From contig NZ_SMKQ01000017.1 in assembly GCF_004348995.1 (NCBI RefSeq), positions 17,838 through 81,837 of the forward strand: a DNA stretch of 64,000 bases, written 5' to 3'. The stretch comes from Nonomuraea terrae (GTDB taxonomy: Bacteria > Actinomycetota > Actinomycetes > Streptosporangiales > Streptosporangiaceae). Positions 1 through 8,700 of the stretch are shown here, in pieces. Position numbers and translations under genes: made by a program. Under the pieces are notes generated by a model that made no database searches, was not told the origin of the DNA, and saw nothing but the letters and a program-made list of their open reading frames with translations. Position 1 is the first letter of the stretch; each line of letters begins with the position of its first letter.

Positions 1-1
1 G

Positions 2-325
2 ACCGGTAGCAGCGTCGCTGCCGGGTCCCACGGCGCGATGCTGGCCATGATCCCGACTCTGGCCCTCGAGCTCGCGCCGCGCCGCATCCGCATCAACGCG
101 GTCAGCCCGGGGATGACCGACACCCCGATGACGCGGGCCTCGATCCGGACGGAAACCGAAGACGTCGCAGGGACGATGACGGCGATGGCCGAGCACAACC
201 CGTTCGGCCGCCTCGGGACGCCAGAAGACGTCGCCGGGACGGTCGCTTTTCTGGCTTCGGACGATGCTGCGTACGTCACCGGGCAAGAGATCGTCGTGTC
301 CGGGGGCGCAGGCTTGGCCATCTGA
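2..325 (+). pseudogene. short-chain dehydrogenase (SDR), C-terminal part, cut by window edge
   Basis: The reading frame is open from the window edge and encodes the C-terminal half of a classical SDR. The tail is typical: ELAPRRIRINAVSPGMTDTP, then a P-E-D-V-A-G-T-V-A-F-L-A-S-D-D-A-A-Y-V-T-G-Q segment ending in a Gly-rich strand. The catalytic Tyr-x-x-x-Lys should lie just before the Leu-rich helix, but the text runs SSVAAGSHGAMLAM with neither Tyr nor Lys. About ten residues around the active site therefore seem deleted, and the protein is probably inactive. The frame ends only a few bases before an integrase remnant, so this may be debris left by integration. Family assignment is firm; loss of function is inferred. 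Confidence 0.6.
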
Positions 326-330
326 CGCGA

Positions 331-583
331 TGGGTGGACGTGCATGGGTCTGCCCGGCCTGCACTTCCATGATCTCCGTCACACGGGGAACATGCCGGCC
401 GCGATGTCAGGGGCAGGGCTCAGAGACCCGATGGCACGGATGGGACACGACAACGTCGGGGCGGCCATGATCTACCAGCACGCGGTCAGGGGCGCCGATC
501 AAGTGATCACGAACGCCGTCGATCAGCAGCTCAAGCAGGATGACGATGACGGTTCATCAGGGGCGTTGGCTCCCGTGGGCTAA
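331..583 (+). pseudogene. tyrosine integrase, C-terminal remnant
   Basis: This matches the last ~85 residues of the intact integrase at 33692-35014. It includes the box-II motif HFHDLRHTGN, MARMGHDN, and the catalytic Tyr in MIYQHAVRGAD, followed by the same Asp-rich tail ending in P-V-G. The N-terminal arm-binding domain, core-binding domain and catalytic box I are absent, and a few codons near residue 8 are missing relative to the intact copy. The stop codon overlaps tandem arm-type repeats, as in the intact element. It is a dead leftover of an earlier integrative element of the same family. Confidence 0.8.
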
Positions 584-600
584 TTGCACGTTAGTTGCAC
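579..600 (+). repeat. tandem 11-bp arm-type repeats beside integrase remnant
   Basis: GCTAATTGCAC and GTTAGTTGCAC follow one another exactly, then GGAAGATCGAG. The arrangement mirrors the three 11-bp repeats after the intact integrase (35021-35053), but with TTGCAC instead of TGGCCC. A similar single unit with the same following bases lies at 17163-17190. The likely role is as integrase arm-binding sites (inference). Confidence 0.55.
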
Positions 601-820
601 GGAAGATCGAGAACAGCATTGCCCGTGAGTGACTGTGAGAGACCGCGGCTGTCCGACTGTTCTGCCTCGTTCGCGGTTCGGCTCTGGCTGTCGCTTGGGT
701 CAACCGACCAGGGCGAGGTCGATGACGTCGGCCCACCTGGCGGTACTGCGCGACCAACTTGACCGGCATCGATGGCTGGGCCTCGCACCCAGCGGGCCGG
801 CTGCCTCGAGGCGGGAGCAT

Positions 821-862
821 GGCCAGAGGCCACCTCCCGGGTCCGGGAGGCGGCCTCTGGCC
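821..862. terminator. strong hairpin, probable bidirectional terminator
   Basis: GGCCAGAGGCC (821-831) pairs perfectly with GGCCTCTGGCC (852-862). An inner CCTCCC/GGGAGG stem closes a 6-base loop. It lies 55 bp beyond the stop codon of the beta-propeller gene on the minus strand. No U-tract is obvious, as is common in actinobacterial terminators. Apart from the arm repeats and this hairpin, 584-917 holds nothing recognisable. Confidence 0.6.
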
Positions 863-917
863 TGCCTGGTGCTACGTCTATCGAACCAGTGGTTTCCTCA
901 GTGGAACTGCTGGGTGG

Positions 918-3311
918 CTACGCGGTCGCGTGGCAGGAGGCGAGCACGCCGACCGCCCCCTTCCCGGTGTCCTTCAGGGGAAGCTTCGTCGACGCGGCCG
1001 GGCACTTCGGGACCGTGAGGTCGTAGACGCCGCGGCCGAACGTCGCCGTGGTGAGCTGCCGGCTCTGCTCGTGGTAGCGCAGGTACATGATCGGCGCCTG
1101 CGGCAGGTTCGTGCCGAGCGCGGCCCACTCGCCGCCGTTCCACGCCGACATGAACGCCCCGACGTCGGTGCCGACCAGCAGCAGCCCGTCGGCGGTCGGG
1201 ACGACGGAGTTCACCGGGGCGTCCGGCAGACCCTGGCCGATGTCGCTCCAGGTCCGGCCACCGTCACGGGTGATCATCACGTGCGCGCGGTCGCTGCCGG
1301 AGCGGAACCCGGAGAACGTCGCGTAGGCGATGTTCTTGTCGGTCGGGTGCACCGCCACCCGGGTCACCCAGGTGCCAGGCACCTGTGCCGGGTCCACCCG
1401 GTTCCAGGTGCCGCCCAGGTCGTCGGTCCACCACAGCCGGCCGTCGTCGGTGCCGACGTAGAGCTTGTTGCCGTCGGTGGGCGCGGCCGCGATCGTGGTG
1501 ATCGTGCCCCACGGGTAGCCGGACGGGTCGTTGGGGCCGCCGCCGGTGAGGTCGGGGCTGATCGGCGTCCAGGTGCGACCGTTGTCGGTGGACCGGTTGA
1601 CGATGTTGCCGGCGTAGTACATGACGTTCGGGTCGCTCGGGTCGAACTGCAACGGGGTTTGCCAGTTGCGCCGTTGGGACGTCGTCTGCCCGGAGCCGAT
1701 GGTCTGCCGCGGCGCTGCGCCGGAGTTCTCCGACCGGTAGCAGCTGCCGTACTGGCTGCACCCGAAGACGATGTTCGGCTGCTCCGGGTGGATGATCACC
1801 TGCAGGCCGTCGCCGCAGCCGATGTCGTCCCAGTCGCCGCCGACGCCGGTGTAGCCGCGGTTGCAGCCGTTGTCCTGGGCGCCGCCCACCTTCAGCACCG
1901 GGTCGGTCTCCGCGACGTCTACGGTGTAGAACTGGGTGTACGGCTCGTACGTGGACTTGACCCAGCCGCTGGCCCCGTGGGCCTCCGATCGGTAGAAGCC
2001 GCCGTCGTTGCCCAGGTAGACCCGGCCGGGCACCTTGGGGTCCCAGCGCATGGCGTGCTGGTCGGCGTGCACCCCGCCCACGGAGGAGAAGCTCTGCGCG
2101 CCGTCGGTGGAGCGCCTCAGGTTGACGCCGGTCAGGAAGACGTGGTCGGCGTTGGTGGGGTCGACGTAGAGCTTGCCGAACCACCAGCTGAAGGTGGACT
2201 GCGACGCCTGGCCGGCGGTGACCGGGGTCTGGGTCCAGGTGTCGCCGCCGTTGTCGGAGCGGTAGAACGCGCGGAACGGGCCGAGCGCGGTGCCGACGTA
2301 CGCGTAGAGGCGCTGCGGGTTGTTCGGGGCGAGGGCTATGCCCCAGCGACCCTGGTCCGCGTCGGTGGGCAGGCCGTTGGTCATCCGCTGCCAGGTCGCG
2401 CCGCCGTCGTCGGAGCGCCAGAGGCTGGAGCCGGGGCCGCCGTAGGTGCGCTGGTGCGGCTCGCGCAGGTGGTCCCACATCGCTGCGTACATCCGGCGGG
2501 GGTTGGTCGGGTCGATGACGACCTCGGTGGCGCCGGTGGTGGGGTTCGGCGGCGCGAGCACGAGCTGCCAGCTGTCCCCGCCATCCTCCGAGAGGTAGAC
2601 GCCGCGCTCCCCGCCGGGCATGAAGAGGTTGCCGCTGGCCGCGGCGAAGATGCGATCTTCGTTGCTCGGGTCGATGGCGAAGCGAGCGATGGCGTGGCTG
2701 TCCCTGAGGCCGACGTGCTGCCAGGTCTTCCCGCGGTCCTTCGAGCGGTAGATGCCGTCACCGCCGAAGGTGATCGAGCCGCCGCCCGGCTGGGGCTCGC
2801 CGGTGCCGGCGAAGAGGACGCCCTTGCTGGTCATCGCGACCGCGCCCATGCTCTGCGTCCCGTCGTCCGGCCACGCCGCTTCGAACGTCGCGCCGGCGTC
2901 GCGGGATTTCCAGATGCCTCCGGAGGCGGCGGCGATGAAGACCTGGTCCGGCACCTGCGGGTCGACGGCGATGTCGACGACCCGCCCGCCGATGTTGCTC
3001 GGGCCGAAGAAGTCCCACTTCTGCTCGGCCAGGGGGCGGTAAGCTTTGAGGGTGCGTGCGGCGATCTGGTTGGCCTCGCCGCGGGCCTTGGTGTACTTCG
3101 CGGTGGACAGCTCGGTGCTGCCGTCGCTCATCCGCTGGGCGGTCATCCACTCGTCGGGCAGTTCCATCGGCCCGGTGGGGGTGTTGGTGGCTAACGATAC
3201 CTCCTGGACGGGTCGAGGTGTCGAGGATGCGGTCAGCGCGACCGAGGCGAATAACGCGACCGCCGCTGTGATGCCGAGGCCGCGATACCGTCGGACGAGC
3301 GTGAGGTTCAT
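918..3311 (-). CDS. secreted BNR/Asp-box beta-propeller protein (sortilin/GH74-like)
   Basis: A 797-residue protein. ATG at 3311 is chosen because GGGAGA lies 6 bases upstream; an in-frame GTG at 3329 has no such site. Residues 1-30 form a Sec signal peptide (basic N-terminus, hydrophobic core, AxA-like end). The rest is built of many repeats of the Asp-box type (S-x-D-x-G-x-T-W, for example SKDRGKTW, SDDGGATW, STDNGRTWTPI, TRDGGRTW), the signature of sialidase/sortilin/GH74 propellers, ending in a FGRGVYDL blade-closing motif. No catalytic pair typical of GH33 was recognised, so an enzymatic role is uncertain; extracellular binding or glycan degradation are both possible. It is transcribed alone. 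Confidence 0.8.
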   Translation of the reverse strand: MNLTLVRRYRGLGITAAVALFASVALTASSTPRPVQEVSLATNTPTGPMELPDEWMTAQRMSDGSTELSTAKYTKARGEANQIAARTLKAYRPLAEQKWDFFGPSNIGGRVVDIAVDPQVPDQVFIAAASGGIWKSRDAGATFEAAWPDDGTQSMGAVAMTSKGVLFAGTGEPQPGGGSITFGGDGIYRSKDRGKTWQHVGLRDSHAIARFAIDPSNEDRIFAAASGNLFMPGGERGVYLSEDGGDSWQLVLAPPNPTTGATEVVIDPTNPRRMYAAMWDHLREPHQRTYGGPGSSLWRSDDGGATWQRMTNGLPTDADQGRWGIALAPNNPQRLYAYVGTALGPFRAFYRSDNGGDTWTQTPVTAGQASQSTFSWWFGKLYVDPTNADHVFLTGVNLRRSTDGAQSFSSVGGVHADQHAMRWDPKVPGRVYLGNDGGFYRSEAHGASGWVKSTYEPYTQFYTVDVAETDPVLKVGGAQDNGCNRGYTGVGGDWDDIGCGDGLQVIIHPEQPNIVFGCSQYGSCYRSENSGAAPRQTIGSGQTTSQRRNWQTPLQFDPSDPNVMYYAGNIVNRSTDNGRTWTPISPDLTGGGPNDPSGYPWGTITTIAAAPTDGNKLYVGTDDGRLWWTDDLGGTWNRVDPAQVPGTWVTRVAVHPTDKNIAYATFSGFRSGSDRAHVMITRDGGRTWSDIGQGLPDAPVNSVVPTADGLLLVGTDVGAFMSAWNGGEWAALGTNLPQAPIMYLRYHEQSRQLTTATFGRGVYDLTVPKCPAASTKLPLKDTGKGAVGVLASCHATA

Positions 3312-3538
3312 TCGGATCTCCCTGTCCACACGTCGTGGCGACCGGGAAAGCGGTCACCAGTCGGCACGTTAGACAGCGAGGTGAGTCACGTCACCGAGCA
3401 TCTGTTGGGATTAACTCCCTTCGCTTAGGACACCTGTCGGACGCCCAATCGTCCGCGGCTGGCCAGGGTCGGTGGGTTCAGCGGCGGTGGACAAGCGCGG
3501 AATGGGCACGGGGTTGCGCCCGCGGCGCGGGATCGCGG

Positions 3539-4009
3539 TCAGTAACTCTGGAACTCGGGTAGGCCCGCGTCGTCCGAGTCCGGTCCCACCACGGCGGTCA
3601 GCGTCGTCGCATCCGCGCAGACCGCGGTGGCACGCAGGTACGTCCGTCGTTGCTGTGCCCGCATCAGCACCTCGGCCTCGAAGACCTCGTCCTCGGCGCG
3701 GAGCAGGTCGATGTCGCTGAGATGCTCGTAGTGGGCGCGCACGTCCAACGGGGTCATGCGGACGGTGGCCTCGACCGTCGTCAGTGTGCCCTGCGTGACC
3801 ACCGAGGTGACCCGCGCGCCGTCGGGCAGCATCAGGCCGGCAACATCGGCGGTCACCTCGGCGTCGGCGTCCAATGGCACCCGGTCGCAGCTGGGCAGGT
3901 TCGCCAGCATCCCCGACTCGCGGCCGGTGGGCTGCCCGGCCTCGGTGCCGCCGCAGGCGGCCAGCAGTAGCGGGACCGTGACGACGACGGTCAACATGCG
4001 GAGTCTCAC
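3539..4009 (-). CDS. small lipoprotein of the sugar ABC operon
   Basis: A 156-residue protein with a lipoprotein signal: short basic start, hydrophobic stretch and lipobox LLAAC with Cys near residue 19. The mature part is about 135 residues, contains two or three Cys and no family I recognise. It begins 18 bases after the stop of the upstream permease gene on the same strand, so it is very likely the last gene of the transporter operon. A role as an accessory surface protein is inferred from position only. Confidence 0.65.
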   Translation of the reverse strand: MRLRMLTVVVTVPLLLAACGGTEAGQPTGRESGMLANLPSCDRVPLDADAEVTADVAGLMLPDGARVTSVVTQGTLTTVEATVRMTPLDVRAHYEHLSDIDLLRAEDEVFEAEVLMRAQQRRTYLRATAVCADATTLTAVVGPDSDDAGLPEFQSY

Positions 4010-4027
4010 CGCCGCAGCATGGCACGC

Positions 4028-4909
4028 TCAGCGCAGCACGCGCCATCGCCGTACGACGAGCAGCAGGGCGGTGATGACGACCGCGGTGACCACCATGAGG
4101 ACGCTTGTGATCAGCGCGCCATAGGCGAAACTGGAGAACTCGAAGGCCTGGTCGAAGATGTAGACCGGCAGGTAGAGGGTGGCGTTGGCGGGCCGGCCGT
4201 CGGTGAGGACGTACGCGGGCACGAAGTTGACCTGCAGCGTCAGGATCGTGTCGCGGACGGCGAGCAGCAGGAGCACGGGTGCGAGCATCGGCAGGGTGAG
4301 CCGGCGCAGTTGGCCGAACGGGCCGCAGCCCTCCAGGGCCGCCGCCTCGTAGAGCCGGCCGTCCAGCAGGCGCCGGGCGGCGAGGACGACCAGGAAGCCC
4401 TCCCCGATCGGGAAGACCAGCATCAGCGCCACCGCTACCCGTGCGGTGCCGGGATCGGAGAGCCAGGTGAAGCCGGGGTGGCCGAAGAGCCCGAGCAGTT
4501 GGTTGAGCGGGCCGTACAGCGGATTGAGCACCCACAGGAAGAGCACCGCGAGGGCCACGTCGGGCACGACCGTCGGCAGGTACACCGCGACCCGGAACCA
4601 ACGCCCGCCCGGTCGCGGCGCGGCGAGCAGCAGGCCGAGCCCGACGGCGGCCAGCAGTCGCAGCGGTACGGCCAGCGCCAGGTGGATCGCCGACGCCTGC
4701 ACGCTGTCGAGCAGGAAGCCGTCGGAGAGCATCCGGCGCACGTTGTCCAGGCCGACGAACTGGGGGTCGCGGGTCAGCCCGGTGTGGTCGGTGAACGCGT
4801 AGCCGAGGTTGAGCAGGGCCGGCAGCACGATCAGCAGCCCGACCGCGACCGCGTACGGGGCGAGGAACGCCCATGCGGTCAGCGGCGGGCGGGCCCGGCC
4901 GGACGTCAC
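4028..4909 (-). CDS. ABC sugar transporter permease, MalF/UgpA-like
   Basis: A 293-residue membrane protein with about six hydrophobic segments. The cytoplasmic EAA loop appears as AAALEGCGPFGQLRRLTLPML, the site that docks the ATPase. The start codon overlaps the ATPase stop (ATGA), showing translational coupling. It belongs to the carbohydrate-uptake-1 family, forming the channel together with the second permease at 7198-8052. The substrate cannot be told from sequence. Confidence 0.88.
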   Translation of the reverse strand: MTSGRARPPLTAWAFLAPYAVAVGLLIVLPALLNLGYAFTDHTGLTRDPQFVGLDNVRRMLSDGFLLDSVQASAIHLALAVPLRLLAAVGLGLLLAAPRPGGRWFRVAVYLPTVVPDVALAVLFLWVLNPLYGPLNQLLGLFGHPGFTWLSDPGTARVAVALMLVFPIGEGFLVVLAARRLLDGRLYEAAALEGCGPFGQLRRLTLPMLAPVLLLLAVRDTILTLQVNFVPAYVLTDGRPANATLYLPVYIFDQAFEFSSFAYGALITSVLMVVTAVVITALLLVVRRWRVLR

Positions 4910-5916
4910 CTCCGCCGTCCGGTTTCCGCGTCGAACCGGTGCAGGCGGCCGGGGTCGGGTCGCAGCCGCACCCCCTCGCCGGGCCGGACGCCGGGTCGCG
5001 GGCCGGTGCGGACCGTCAACCGGGTGCCGTCCGGGCAGCGGGTCAGCAGGATGGTCTCGCTGCCGAGCGCCTCCGCCGCCTCGACCGTGGCCTCGATCGG
5101 CCCGTCGGTGTCGAGTTCCAGGTCTTCCGGCCGCACCCCGAGGATCAGGCCGGCGGCGCCGCCGAGCACGCCGCCGCCGGGCACCAGGTTCATCGGCGGG
5201 CTGCCCAGGAAGCCGGCCACGAAGGTGTCCGCCGGTTCGTCGTACACCTGCTGCGGTGGCCCGATCTGTCGGACCCGGCCGCGGTCGAGGACGGCGACCC
5301 GGTCGCCGAGGGTCATCGCCTCCGCCTGGTCGTGGGTGACGTGGATGGTCGTGGTGCCGAGTTCCCGGTGTAGGGCGAGCAGGTCAGCGCGGGTGGCGAA
5401 GCGCAGCGGCGCGTCCAGGCTGGCCAGCGGCTCGTCGAGCAGGTAGACGGTCGGCTCGCGCAGCAGCGCCCGGGCCAGGGCGATCCGCTGGCGCTGCCCG
5501 CCGGAGGTCTGGTCGGGGTAGCGGTCGAGCAGGTCCGCGATCCCCAGCCGGTCGGCGGCCGCCCGGGCCCGCCGCTCGGCCTCGGCGCGTCGGACCCGCC
5601 GTACGCGTAGCCCGAACAGCAGGTTGCCCAGGACGGTGAGGTGGGGGTAGAGCGCGTAGTCCTGGAAGACCATCGCCACGGCCCGCCGGTGCGGCGGTAC
5701 CCGCACCACGTCCTGCCCGTCGACGACGATCCGGCCCTGGTCCGGCCGGTCCAGCCCGGCGATCAGCCGCAGGATCGTCGACTTTCCCGAGCCGGACGGG
5801 CCGACCAGGGTTATCATCTCGCCGGCCCGCACCTCGAGGTCGACGTCGTCGAGGGCGACGACCCGCCCGTACGACCTGGTCAGCGACTCGAGCCGGATGG
5901 CGCCGCGGTTACCCAT
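4906..5916 (-). CDS. ABC sugar transporter ATPase, MsmK/UgpC-like
   Basis: A 336-residue ATPase. ATG at 5916 is used because MGNRGAIRLESL fits the family N-terminus and the codon overlaps the stop of the binding-protein gene. Walker A is GPSGSGKST, the Q-loop FQDYALYPH, the signature SGGQRQRIALARAL, Walker B YLLDEPLASLDA and the H-loop THDQ. A C-terminal TOBE-like regulatory domain follows after residue ~235. ATPases of this family are often shared by several sugar importers; here the gene is built into the operon itself. Confidence 0.9.
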   Translation of the reverse strand: MGNRGAIRLESLTRSYGRVVALDDVDLEVRAGEMITLVGPSGSGKSTILRLIAGLDRPDQGRIVVDGQDVVRVPPHRRAVAMVFQDYALYPHLTVLGNLLFGLRVRRVRRAEAERRARAAADRLGIADLLDRYPDQTSGGQRQRIALARALLREPTVYLLDEPLASLDAPLRFATRADLLALHRELGTTTIHVTHDQAEAMTLGDRVAVLDRGRVRQIGPPQQVYDEPADTFVAGFLGSPPMNLVPGGGVLGGAAGLILGVRPEDLELDTDGPIEATVEAAEALGSETILLTRCPDGTRLTVRTGPRPGVRPGEGVRLRPDPGRLHRFDAETGRRR

Positions 5917-7201
5917 CCGCGCCCACCGGCAGGGTGAAGAGCGGGCGGATCTTCTCCTCCAGGTTCCGCAGCCCCTCCTCGCGGCCGACCCGGCCGTAGA
6001 AGACCTCCTCGAGCAGGGCGTCCGTCTCACGCTCCACTCGCGACCAGGTGCCGGTGCGGGGGGTGGCCCGCAGGTGCGGCTCGGCGTCGAGGTAGACCTG
6101 CGACGACTTCGGGGGCTTGGCCGGGTCGAGGAACGCGGGGGAGTTGGCCACGTCGAGGCGCGACGGCACGGTGCGCCCCGAGTCGGCGAGGATCCGCTGG
6201 CCCTGCTCGCCCATCGCGAACTCGATGAACCGCCAGGCGTCGTCGTGGTCGGGCAGGCCGGCGCTCATGCAGTACGCGTCGCTATGCAGGATCGACGCGG
6301 GCACGCCGCCCGGGGCCACCGGCAGCGGTGCCGCGTCCCAGGTGAAGCCGTCGATGGTGCGCAGCGTGGGGACGGCCACCCGGCTGTTGAGATACATCCC
6401 GAGCGTGCCGCGCAGGAACCGGGCCTCGCTCGACTCGCTCTGCTCCTCGGCGTCCGGGGGCACGACGTGGTGCTTCAGTTGCAGGTCGAGGAACCAGTCG
6501 ACGGCCATGCGGGTGGCCGGGTCGCCGGTGAGGGTGAGGGCGGTCGGTCGGGTCGGATCGTCGACGAACTCGCCGCGGTTGGACCAGACGAACGGCGCGA
6601 GCCGCGCGATCGACGGCTCGACGCCGGCGCCGTACTTCCCGTCGCCGGTCAGGGCGCGGGCGGCGGAGAGGAAGTCGTCCCAGGTCCAGCCGGCCTTCGG
6701 CAGCGGCACGCCCTTGGCCGTGAAGAGGTCGGCGTTGTAGTAGACGACCAGCGAGGACATGTTTTGCGGCAGGCAGGTCAGGGCCTTCCCGTCGAACCGG
6801 AAGGCGTCCAACGCCCGCGGGCTGAAGTCACTCTCGTCGAGCGCCGTGCTGCGGTCGAGGTAGGACTGCACCGGCTCGATGGCCTGCTGGGCGGCGAACT
6901 GGCCGTAGCGGCGGTAGTTCAGCAGGAACACGTCGGGTGGCTGCCCGCCGGCGAACGAGGTCGTCAGCCGGGCCATCAGCTCGTCCTGGCTGGCGACCGG
7001 GGAGAGCGTGACCGCCACGTCGGGGTGGGCGTCGGTGAACGCGTCGACCAGGCTGCGGTAGCCGGCGATCTCCTCGGCGTCGCCGAAGAGCACGACGGTG
7101 ATCCCGTCCTGGTCCTCCGTGCGGTTCCCGCCGCCGCAGCCAGCGACGCCGAGCAGCAGCGCAGTGGTGACCAGGGCGACGTACCGTCGGAATCGGCTCA
7201 C
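5909..7201 (-). CDS. extracellular sugar-binding lipoprotein of ABC importer
   Basis: A 430-residue family-1 solute-binding protein. GTG at 7201 has GGAGG 6 bases upstream and overlaps the stop of the preceding permease (GTGA). The signal peptide ends in the lipobox LLGVAGC, so the protein is lipid-anchored outside the membrane. The body carries the usual fold markers, such as Y-Y-N-A-D-L-F, W-T-W-D-D-F and a C-terminal LEEVFYGR-like helix. It captures a carbohydrate and delivers it to the two permeases. Confidence 0.9.
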   Translation of the reverse strand: MSRFRRYVALVTTALLLGVAGCGGGNRTEDQDGITVVLFGDAEEIAGYRSLVDAFTDAHPDVAVTLSPVASQDELMARLTTSFAGGQPPDVFLLNYRRYGQFAAQQAIEPVQSYLDRSTALDESDFSPRALDAFRFDGKALTCLPQNMSSLVVYYNADLFTAKGVPLPKAGWTWDDFLSAARALTGDGKYGAGVEPSIARLAPFVWSNRGEFVDDPTRPTALTLTGDPATRMAVDWFLDLQLKHHVVPPDAEEQSESSEARFLRGTLGMYLNSRVAVPTLRTIDGFTWDAAPLPVAPGGVPASILHSDAYCMSAGLPDHDDAWRFIEFAMGEQGQRILADSGRTVPSRLDVANSPAFLDPAKPPKSSQVYLDAEPHLRATPRTGTWSRVERETDALLEEVFYGRVGREEGLRNLEEKIRPLFTLPVGADG

Positions 7202-8052
7202 CTACGACCTCCAGATCTCAGAGCGGCCAGCGGATCGTCGTTCAGCAGGATCCGTTGGGCCAGCAGGAACACCACCACGCATGGCACGGTCGCCACGACG
7301 CAGCCAGCCATCAGCAGCGGCCAGTCGGTCGGGTTCAGCAGTCGCAGGAACTGCAGACCCAGGGGGTACGTGTAACGGTCGCCGCTGTGCAGGTACAGCA
7401 GCGGGTCGATCAGGTTGGACCAGTGGAACGTGAAGGCCAGCACGGCCACCGCCAGGGTCGCCGGGCGCACCTGCGGCAGGGCCACCCGACGCCAGATCGT
7501 GAGCCACCCGGCCCCCTCCAACCGGGCGGCCCCGAGTTGGCTGTCCGGCACGCCGCCGAAGGCCCACGTGTACAGCAGCACCAGGAAGGGGCTGCCGGCG
7601 AGCAGCGCCGGGGCCAGCAGCGGGACGTACGTGTCGACCACGCCGGCCAACCGGAACAGCTCGAAGCGGGTGGCCCACACGGCGGTGACCGGCACGAGCA
7701 GCACCGCCAGCAGGCCGAGGACCGCCCGCCGCCGGGCCGCCGGCGTGAGCAGCCGCAGCCCGAAACCGGTCAGCGAGGCGACGACGACCGTCACCGGTAC
7801 GGCGACCGCGACGACCATCGCGGAGTTCGCCAGGTAGCGGAAGAGCGGGATCAGCTCCGGCAGCCGGGCGTACGCGGCCACGGACGGCTCGGGTGGAAGC
7901 AGCTCCAGGGTGCGGGGCGGGGGCCAGCCGGCGGGCCGGAGCGAGCCGACCACCATGAACCACAGCGGGGCGGCGAAGAGCGCCGCGAACAGCGCCGGAA
8001 GCACGAACCGCCCGATGAACCGCGGTATCGCGGTGGGCCCCGAGGACCGCAC
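7198..8052 (-). CDS. ABC sugar transporter permease, MalG-like
   Basis: A 284-residue permease. GTG at 8052 is preferred: GAAGGG lies about 7 bases upstream and the membrane protein proper begins right after. About six transmembrane segments are visible, and the EAA loop reads GAARLEGAGWLTIWRRVALP. It is the first gene of the operon, giving the order permease, binding protein, ATPase, permease, lipoprotein, which differs from the common binding-protein-first order. Every junction up to the second permease overlaps, indicating one tightly coupled transcript. Confidence 0.85.
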   Translation of the reverse strand: MRSSGPTAIPRFIGRFVLPALFAALFAAPLWFMVVGSLRPAGWPPPRTLELLPPEPSVAAYARLPELIPLFRYLANSAMVVAVAVPVTVVVASLTGFGLRLLTPAARRRAVLGLLAVLLVPVTAVWATRFELFRLAGVVDTYVPLLAPALLAGSPFLVLLYTWAFGGVPDSQLGAARLEGAGWLTIWRRVALPQVRPATLAVAVLAFTFHWSNLIDPLLYLHSGDRYTYPLGLQFLRLLNPTDWPLLMAGCVVATVPCVVVFLLAQRILLNDDPLAALRSGGRR

Positions 8053-8065
8053 GTCCCGCCCTTCT

Positions 8066-8081
8066 CGCCAACCGGTTGGCG
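8066..8081. promoter_or_regulatory. LacI-type palindrome upstream of sugar ABC operon
   Basis: CGCCAACCGGTTGGCG is a perfect 16-bp palindrome with a central CG, the form of LacI/GalR-family operators, 13 bases before the first operon start. A second, looser inverted repeat (ATGACC...GGTCAT) lies at 8146-8169. No LacI gene is in the window, so the regulator would be encoded elsewhere. Confidence 0.55.
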
Positions 8082-8390
8082 CTCCTCGTCCGGGTCTCAC
8101 ACCGCGGGCAGGCTGGGGCCGGCTGGCGGTGGTTCGGCTGAGCCTATGACCGGGCGGCCAACAGGTCATCGGTCACTTGTTGGAATCCCGCGTCGGCCGC
8201 TCCTACGCCTGTCGTAGGCCGTCGGCCGTGGCCGTGCCCGATCGGATGGTCGCGGCCCGTGGTCAGCCGGAGTGCCCCCGCCGGAGGCAAATGGTGTGCA
8301 AGGCCGTACAGCCCAGTGGACCGACGTGGCTGTCGGAGTTGATCGCTACTTTGGCAGCACCGTTCGAAGGACGGCAGGGAGCGTGGGCGC

Positions 8391-8594
8391 GTGGAGTTCG
8401 CCTATGACAATGTCGCTTGGATCGCCCATGGCTATGGGCTCCTTGGCATTTGGTGTCTGACCTTTGTTCGTGGGCTTGACGAGCCTGAGGCGCTTCGACG
8501 TGCCGGCGTGGAAGAGCGGAGTATCCGGCGGTTCTATGCCACAGCGGCCCTCAGCAGGCTTCGTAAGGCGTACGGGGCTTCGGGCTCGACATGA
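8391..8594 (+). pseudogene. possible DUF6461-like fragment
   Basis: A 67-codon frame starting at GTG contains W-C-L-T-F-V-R-G-L-D-E-P-E-A-L-R-R-A-G, which resembles the opening motif of actinobacterial DUF6461 proteins. Those are normally well over 150 residues, and the frame stops soon after, so this would be a 5' fragment. The recognition rests on memory of one motif. It is the only coding-like signal in the 650 bp between the ABC operon and the TetR gene; the rest of 8082-8700 looks non-coding. Confidence 0.3.
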
Positions 8595-8700
8595 ACCGCG
8601 ACCTGGAGCGAGGACGGTATGGCCCGTCGGCGTGCATGGCGCCTACAGCTTGCTACTGCCGAAGCCGGCCCCGCCGTACCCACTGATCACCTACTGCGTG

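Noticed and set aside
759..3194. 811-codon open frame on the plus strand
   Set aside because: It is the antisense shadow of the beta-propeller gene; low-complexity Val/Gly/Arg composition and no domain.
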